In this document: one piece after another, positions 60,750 through 64,000 of the stretch
Position numbering within the stretch: position 1 is the first letter of the stretch
Layout: every line of letters begins with the position of its first letter
Origin: Mangrovimonas sp. YM274
Lineage (GTDB): Bacteria > Bacteroidota > Bacteroidia > Flavobacteriales > Flavobacteriaceae
Length of the DNA stretch: 64,000 bases
NCBI RefSeq assembly: GCF_030908385.1
Contig: NZ_CP133091.1
Location: 558,001-622,000, forward strand
Direction: 5' to 3'
Position numbers and translations under genes: made by a program
The notes under the pieces: model-generated
What the model saw: the letters and a program-made list of their open reading frames with translations, nothing else
Databases searched by the model: none
What the model was told of the DNA's origin: nothing

Positions 60750-61181
60750 TTAATTGTAAACGTACAGCATGTTGCCACTTTGTTCCACTACATACATCCT
60801 AAGTCCACAAGGTAATTCGGAGTTGTAAAGTGGTTGTCCAGTAATTAAGCTATAGGTATTGGCATCGGTGCAGCCACAAACACCTTCAATGCCATCAATG
60901 CTCAAAGTTGAACAATTGCTCACGGTGTGGTTGGGATCGGCGGCATCAAAAGCCATAAATCCAAAACCAGTATTCACCACAAAAAAGCCTCCAACACCAC
61001 CTTGGTTGCCCACATAAACAGGATTGCTTGGAAATTGCAATTGGCTGTACTGGGGTAAGTTCATATTAAGGGAGGCATTTACCCCAACATTAGGTAGGAA
61101 ATTACATTCGTTTTGGTCGTCGTTACCACCACAGGCTACCAATAAAGGTAGTAGGGTTAAAAAGGTTATTAGTTTTTTCAT
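60750..61181 (-). CDS. Lipoprotein with Rieske-like fold lacking the canonical ligands
   Basis: A 143-residue lipoprotein (lipobox LVAC17). The mature part follows the Rieske layout: a V-x-G-F-x-A-F-D strand pair (68-80), a loop with H85 and C90, a strand, then V-C102-G-C104-T-D, and the ending PCGLRMYVVEQSGNMLYVYN. In true Rieske proteins the loops carry CxH and CxxH. Here the first Cys is replaced and the second loop is C-G-C-T, so a 2Fe-2S cluster is unlikely. Six Cys remain in the mature part. The start at 61181 fits the signal peptide. The function is unknown. Confidence 0.65.
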   Translation of the reverse strand: MKKLITFLTLLPLLVACGGNDDQNECNFLPNVGVNASLNMNLPQYSQLQFPSNPVYVGNQGGVGGFFVVNTGFGFMAFDAADPNHTVSNCSTLSIDGIEGVCGCTDANTYSLITGQPLYNSELPCGLRMYVVEQSGNMLYVYN

Positions 61182-61343
61182 AGCTGTAAAATAGAAGTGC
61201 AAATTACGATAAAATTAAGGCTTTCTGTAGGCCTTGCATATGAGCTCTTTAAAAATTTAACGAATAATTATAAAGTACCACCTACTTTGAACTCCCATTT
61301 TTTTAGTTACCTTTAGACCTAGTTAACATTTAAAAAAATTGTG

Positions 61344-61351
61344 TAAATTTG
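61344..61351 (+). promoter_or_regulatory. -7 element match before greA
   Basis: TAAATTTG fits TAnnTTTG. The start codon is 78 bases further on, which gives a leader of about 70 bases. No spaced TTG box. Confidence 0.55.
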
Positions 61352-61356
61352 TATGT

Positions 61357-61382
61357 AATCTCGTGCTAGCGGGATTTTTTTT
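61357..61382 (+). terminator. Terminator-like hairpin in the greA leader
   Basis: A seven-base stem (AATCTCG 61357-61363 with CGGGATT 61370-61376, one T-G pair) and a six-base loop are followed by eight T. It starts about where transcription from the -7 element would begin, so it would act as an early attenuator of greA. Confidence 0.5.
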
Positions 61383-61429
61383 ATGCTGAACGAACTTCGG
61401 CTACAGTTTACAATTTAAATAATGAAGTT

Positions 61430-61906
61430 ATGAGTAAAGTATCTTATTACACTGCGGAAGGACTGAAGAAATTGAGAGATGAGTTAAGACAACTTAAGGA
61501 TATAGAACGCCCAAAAGCCTCTCAAGCTATTGCTGAAGCAAGGGACAAAGGAGATTTGAGTGAAAATGCCGAATATGATGCCGCTAAAGAGGCACAAGGT
61601 TTATTGGAAATGAAAATTTCCAAGTTGGAAGATATTTTGGCTGGAGCTCGTTTGATTGACGAATCGCAATTGGATACCTCTAAGGTATTGGTCCTCTCAA
61701 AAGTGAAAATCAAAAACCAAACCAATGGTATGGAAATGACCTATACCTTGGTTGCTGATGGAGAAGCCGATTTGGCTTCCGGTAAAATCTCTGTAAACTC
61801 TCCAATTGGTAAAGGGTTATTAGGGAAATCTGTTGGAGAAGTTGCAGACATTCAAGTGCCAAATGGCGTTATGAAATTTGATATTCTAGAAATTTCAAGA
61901 TCATAG
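61430..61906 (+). CDS. greA: Transcription elongation factor GreA
   Basis: GreA enters the RNA polymerase secondary channel and stimulates cleavage of backtracked RNA. The 158-residue protein has the N-terminal coiled coil (about 5-75) with the acidic tip in DLSENAEYDAAKE (41-53; D41 and E44 are the catalytic acids) and the C-terminal FKBP-like domain (about 85-158) ending GKSVGEVADIQVPNGVMKFDILEIS. The length is standard. It is flanked by a leader hairpin upstream and a terminator downstream. Confidence 0.97.
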   Translation: MSKVSYYTAEGLKKLRDELRQLKDIERPKASQAIAEARDKGDLSENAEYDAAKEAQGLLEMKISKLEDILAGARLIDESQLDTSKVLVLSKVKIKNQTNGMEMTYTLVADGEADLASGKISVNSPIGKGLLGKSVGEVADIQVPNGVMKFDILEISRS

Positions 61907-61938
61907 GCGGTCTCGATAGGCCAGTTTAAAATTTAAGT

Positions 61939-61967
61939 AAAAGATTCCCGTTCTGCGGGAATCTTTT
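61939..61967 (+). terminator. Terminator after greA
   Basis: A 12-base stem (61939-61950 with 61956-61967; core GATTCCCG/CGGGAATC) followed by a T run. Confidence 0.9.
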
Positions 61968-61994
61968 TATCTTTAAATCTAATTCTTTAAAACA

Positions 61995-62384
61995 ATGGCA
62001 TCAATATTTACAAAGATTATCAACGGAGAGATTCCGTGCTATAAAGTGGCGGAGACTGATGAGTTTTTGGCTTTCTTGGACATCAATCCCAATGCCAAAG
62101 GACATACCTTATGTATTCCCAAAAAGGAAGTCGATAAGATTTTCGATTTAGATGAAGCTACCTATATGGGGCTGATGGCATTTTCAAGACGTGTAGCCAT
62201 TGCACTGGAAAAGGCAGTTCCTTGTAAACGTGTAGGCGTTTCGGTGATAGGTTTGGAAGTGCCACATGTGCATGTACACTTAATTCCGTTAAATAGAATG
62301 GATGATGCCCGTTTTCTTTCCAAAGAAACCTTGCAACCTGAAGAATTTGAGGTAATTGCCAAGGCCATTGCCTCGCATTTGTAA
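61995..62384 (+). CDS. HIT family nucleotide hydrolase
   Basis: A 129-residue protein of the histidine-triad superfamily, HinT/Hit branch. It has SIFTKIINGEIPCYKVAET at the start and the catalytic motif H-V-H-V-H in LEVPHVHVHLIPLN (near 91-103), with the first His contacting the nucleotide alpha-phosphate. Such enzymes hydrolyse adenosine phosphoramidates and similar adenylyl-amino compounds. It lies 88 bases after greA behind a terminator, so it has its own promoter, which I could not locate. Confidence 0.94.
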   Translation: MASIFTKIINGEIPCYKVAETDEFLAFLDINPNAKGHTLCIPKKEVDKIFDLDEATYMGLMAFSRRVAIALEKAVPCKRVGVSVIGLEVPHVHVHLIPLNRMDDARFLSKETLQPEEFEVIAKAIASHL

Positions 62385-62388
62385 TTCA

Positions 62389-62745
62389 TTAGTACTTGTC
62401 AAAAACTCCAAATACGTAAAGGATAATAGCCAAAATTAGTAAGATATCTATGCTAATGAGAATCCAAGATAGTTTGGTAAGCTTTACAGATCTTGGTTTG
62501 GCAGGTGTGGCACGCTGTTGGTAGGCGAATACCTGCTCTATTTCATGGGTCCACTGTACAGGATAGATTTCGTTGTTACAGGTATGACAGTAAAGGGTAT
62601 GTGTAGTATCTTTGGTGACAGCCTTGTAAAATGCATTTTCAACCAACTTTTGCTTAAAGGTTAAATGCAATCCTTTAGTAGAATAACACTCGGGGCAATT
62701 GTTGTTAAGATCAACTTCTTTTAGGGTGAAAAATGATGCGCTCAT
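62389..62745 (-). CDS. Zinc-ribbon protein with C-terminal membrane anchor
   Basis: A 118-residue protein of unknown function. An N-terminal zinc ribbon is clear (C17-x2-C20 and C53-x2-C56), followed by a soluble segment and one C-terminal membrane helix (about 93-113, WILISIDILLILAIILYVFG). The ribbon would face the cytoplasm if the tail-anchor rule holds. It lies ten bases after the sensor kinase on the same strand, so a partner role with that kinase is possible. No similar domain with a known function comes to mind. Confidence 0.75.
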   Translation of the reverse strand: MSASFFTLKEVDLNNNCPECYSTKGLHLTFKQKLVENAFYKAVTKDTTHTLYCHTCNNEIYPVQWTHEIEQVFAYQQRATPAKPRSVKLTKLSWILISIDILLILAIILYVFGVFDKY

Positions 62746-62755
62746 AAACTCAAAT

Positions 62756-63907
62756 TTACGAAAGAATTTTTAAACTTATTTGCATGGTCGTGCCCTTGCC
62801 TATTTCCGAGTGTAGGACCTTTATTTTGCCGTTATGGTAATCTTCTACAATGCGTTTGGCTAAAGATAGCCCAAGTCCCCAACCCCGCTTTTTGCTGGTG
62901 TAACCAGGTTCAAAAATTTGATGGAACTGCTGTTTAGAAATTCCTTTTCCGGTATCGCTAACATTCACTTTTACATGTTTGGCATCTTGCTCTATGGCAA
63001 TGCTTAATTTGCCTTTGCCTTTCATGGCGTCAATAGCATTTTTCACAAGGTTTTCTATGGTCCAGCTGTAGAGTTGCGAGTTGAGGTCTACATAGATTTT
63101 ATTGTTTGGGGCAGAGATATCAAAATCAATGAGTTTTGAAGAACGCGATTTTAGATAGGCGTAACTGTCTAGAGTTTCTTGAACAATATCTGTTTTTGAA
63201 AGGGTAGGAACCGAACCTATTTTGCTAAAACGCTCAGTTATGGTTTGGAGACGTTGTATGTCTTTTTCCATTTCCATGATATAATCTGGGTCTACATTTT
63301 CGGACCTTAAAATTTCTATCCATCCTACAAGTGAGGAAAGTGGGGTGCCTATTTGGTGGGCCGTTTCTTTGGCCATTCCCGTCCAAAGTTTGTTTTGTTC
63401 GGCATTTTTGTTGCTTCGGTAGAAAAAATATACCACGGCACCAAACAAAAAGATGATGAGCAACAGTGCCATAGGGTAGTACTTCAGTTTGTTCAACAAG
63501 GGAGAATTGCCGTAGTACAAAGTAGAAAGGACTTTGTTTTTATAGCGAATTTCGATGGGTTGGTTTTCGCTTTTAAACTTTTCTATCAGTGATTGAATAT
63601 ATAAGGAATCCTGAGCCTTGGTTTCATCAATATTATTATAGGTAATACCTTCTAGACTTACCAATATCATGGGGGTTGTGGTATTGCTCTTTAAAATTTC
63701 CAAGGGCAGTTCGCCAACATTGGATTTTAAATCGGTAACCTTGCTCACTTCTTCCTGTGCCAAAGACCAATTTTCCATTTTGGTGCGCTCTTCGGCCTTA
63801 AAGTTTTGAAAGAATATATAGGTGTTCCAAAGGATGAGAGAAATCGTTACAAAAGACACAACAATGATGGTCCAACGTAAAATGTTTCTATTGGTGGATA
63901 AGGTCAT
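62756..63907 (-). CDS. Sensor histidine kinase
   Basis: A 383-residue inner-membrane kinase with two helices (about 10-32 and 144-163) that bracket a 110-residue periplasmic sensor domain of no known type. The cytoplasmic part has the dimerisation/phosphoacceptor region with H184 in ETAHQIGTPLSSLVGWIEIL and the HATPase domain with the N-box (NLVKNAIDAM near 286), G1 (VSDTGKGIS) and G2 (GWGLGLSLAKRI) motifs. No response regulator gene lies in this window; it could lie to the right. The zinc-ribbon protein follows downstream. Confidence 0.92.
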   Translation of the reverse strand: MTLSTNRNILRWTIIVVSFVTISLILWNTYIFFQNFKAEERTKMENWSLAQEEVSKVTDLKSNVGELPLEILKSNTTTPMILVSLEGITYNNIDETKAQDSLYIQSLIEKFKSENQPIEIRYKNKVLSTLYYGNSPLLNKLKYYPMALLLIIFLFGAVVYFFYRSNKNAEQNKLWTGMAKETAHQIGTPLSSLVGWIEILRSENVDPDYIMEMEKDIQRLQTITERFSKIGSVPTLSKTDIVQETLDSYAYLKSRSSKLIDFDISAPNNKIYVDLNSQLYSWTIENLVKNAIDAMKGKGKLSIAIEQDAKHVKVNVSDTGKGISKQQFHQIFEPGYTSKKRGWGLGLSLAKRIVEDYHNGKIKVLHSEIGKGTTMQISLKILS

Positions 63908-64000
63908 TCTAAAATTTTTGTAATTCTAAATATAATGGAATTCTGTTAATAATATTGTGCGTTAAGGGTTTCAAATCATTTTTATTCCTATGCTAATATG

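Noticed and set aside
61383-61418. 11-codon ORF between the greA leader hairpin and greA
   Set aside because: Too short and without regulatory codons; a leader peptide cannot be supported.
1-64000. tRNA, rRNA, CRISPR, insertion sequence or prophage signals
   Set aside because: No cloverleaf, rRNA-like stretch, spaced repeats, transposase or integrase motifs were seen in the gaps or genes.

Overview
The window is an AT-rich chromosomal segment from a member of the Flavobacteriaceae (phylum Bacteroidota); I do not name a genus. The evidence is the gliding-motility genes gldD and gldE in a mutY-ssb-gldE-gldD cluster, TonB-dependent receptors paired with lipoproteins, a eukaryote-type IleS, single-subunit GlyS, an S46 dipeptidyl peptidase, many signal peptides ending in Q, few Shine-Dalgarno sites, and repeated matches to the Bacteroidota -7 promoter element TAnnTTTG. 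Genes are dense on both strands. I see no rRNA, tRNA, CRISPR array, insertion sequence or prophage.

Layout. 1-6.5 kb: divergent starch/glycogen synthase (cut by the window edge) and panC-panD, a flippase-like membrane protein, two tandem esterase-fold proteins with TPR tails, and radA. 6.6-14 kb: ileS, a DksA-like gene and lspA face a compact reverse operon (retropepsin-like protease, RimK ligase, AstE-like deacylase, 5-formyl-THF cyclo-ligase). 14-24 kb: uvrC with a patatin-like outer-membrane phospholipase; hmgA-hppD (tyrosine degradation) behind a long, apparently structured leader; a DUF3108 protein with kynA (tryptophan degradation), an M23 peptidase and pgi. 25.7-34 kb: a TonB receptor with its lipoprotein partner; gldD-gldE-ssb-mutY; then hup and a 29-residue very basic protein. 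34-49 kb: RNase G, a Tas-like aldo/keto reductase, an OmpA-like lipoprotein, exonuclease III, a 1136-residue outer-membrane protein of unknown function, a DUF3575 protein, glyS, a coiled-coil membrane protein, comF, an Ig-like lipoprotein and an omega-amidase-like hydrolase. 49-64 kb: a DPP11-type S46 peptidase, a Vsr-like endonuclease, ahcY, then a forward run (phosphopantetheinyl transferase, GGGP synthase, thiamine-binding protein, PnuC/PnuT transporter, NadR-like kinase, DUF4301, arfB) ending at a TPP riboswitch that controls a second TonB receptor; finally a Rieske-like lipoprotein, greA, a HIT protein, a zinc-ribbon membrane protein and a sensor histidine kinase.

How the genes work together. 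Most are housekeeping. Themes that link neighbours are pantothenate synthesis, aromatic amino acid breakdown, a ribosome-modification operon (RimK with a protease and a deacylase), thiamine uptake and salvage under TPP control, and DNA repair (radA, uvrC, mutY, xth, vsr). The least explained signals lie in leaders: candidate pseudoknots before hmgA and on the reverse strand before ahcY, a nested hairpin before the 1136-residue protein, and a terminator-like hairpin in the greA leader. There are also several families whose usual catalytic or metal-binding residues are replaced (tandem esterases, M23 peptidase, Vsr, Rieske-like lipoprotein, DksA-like protein).
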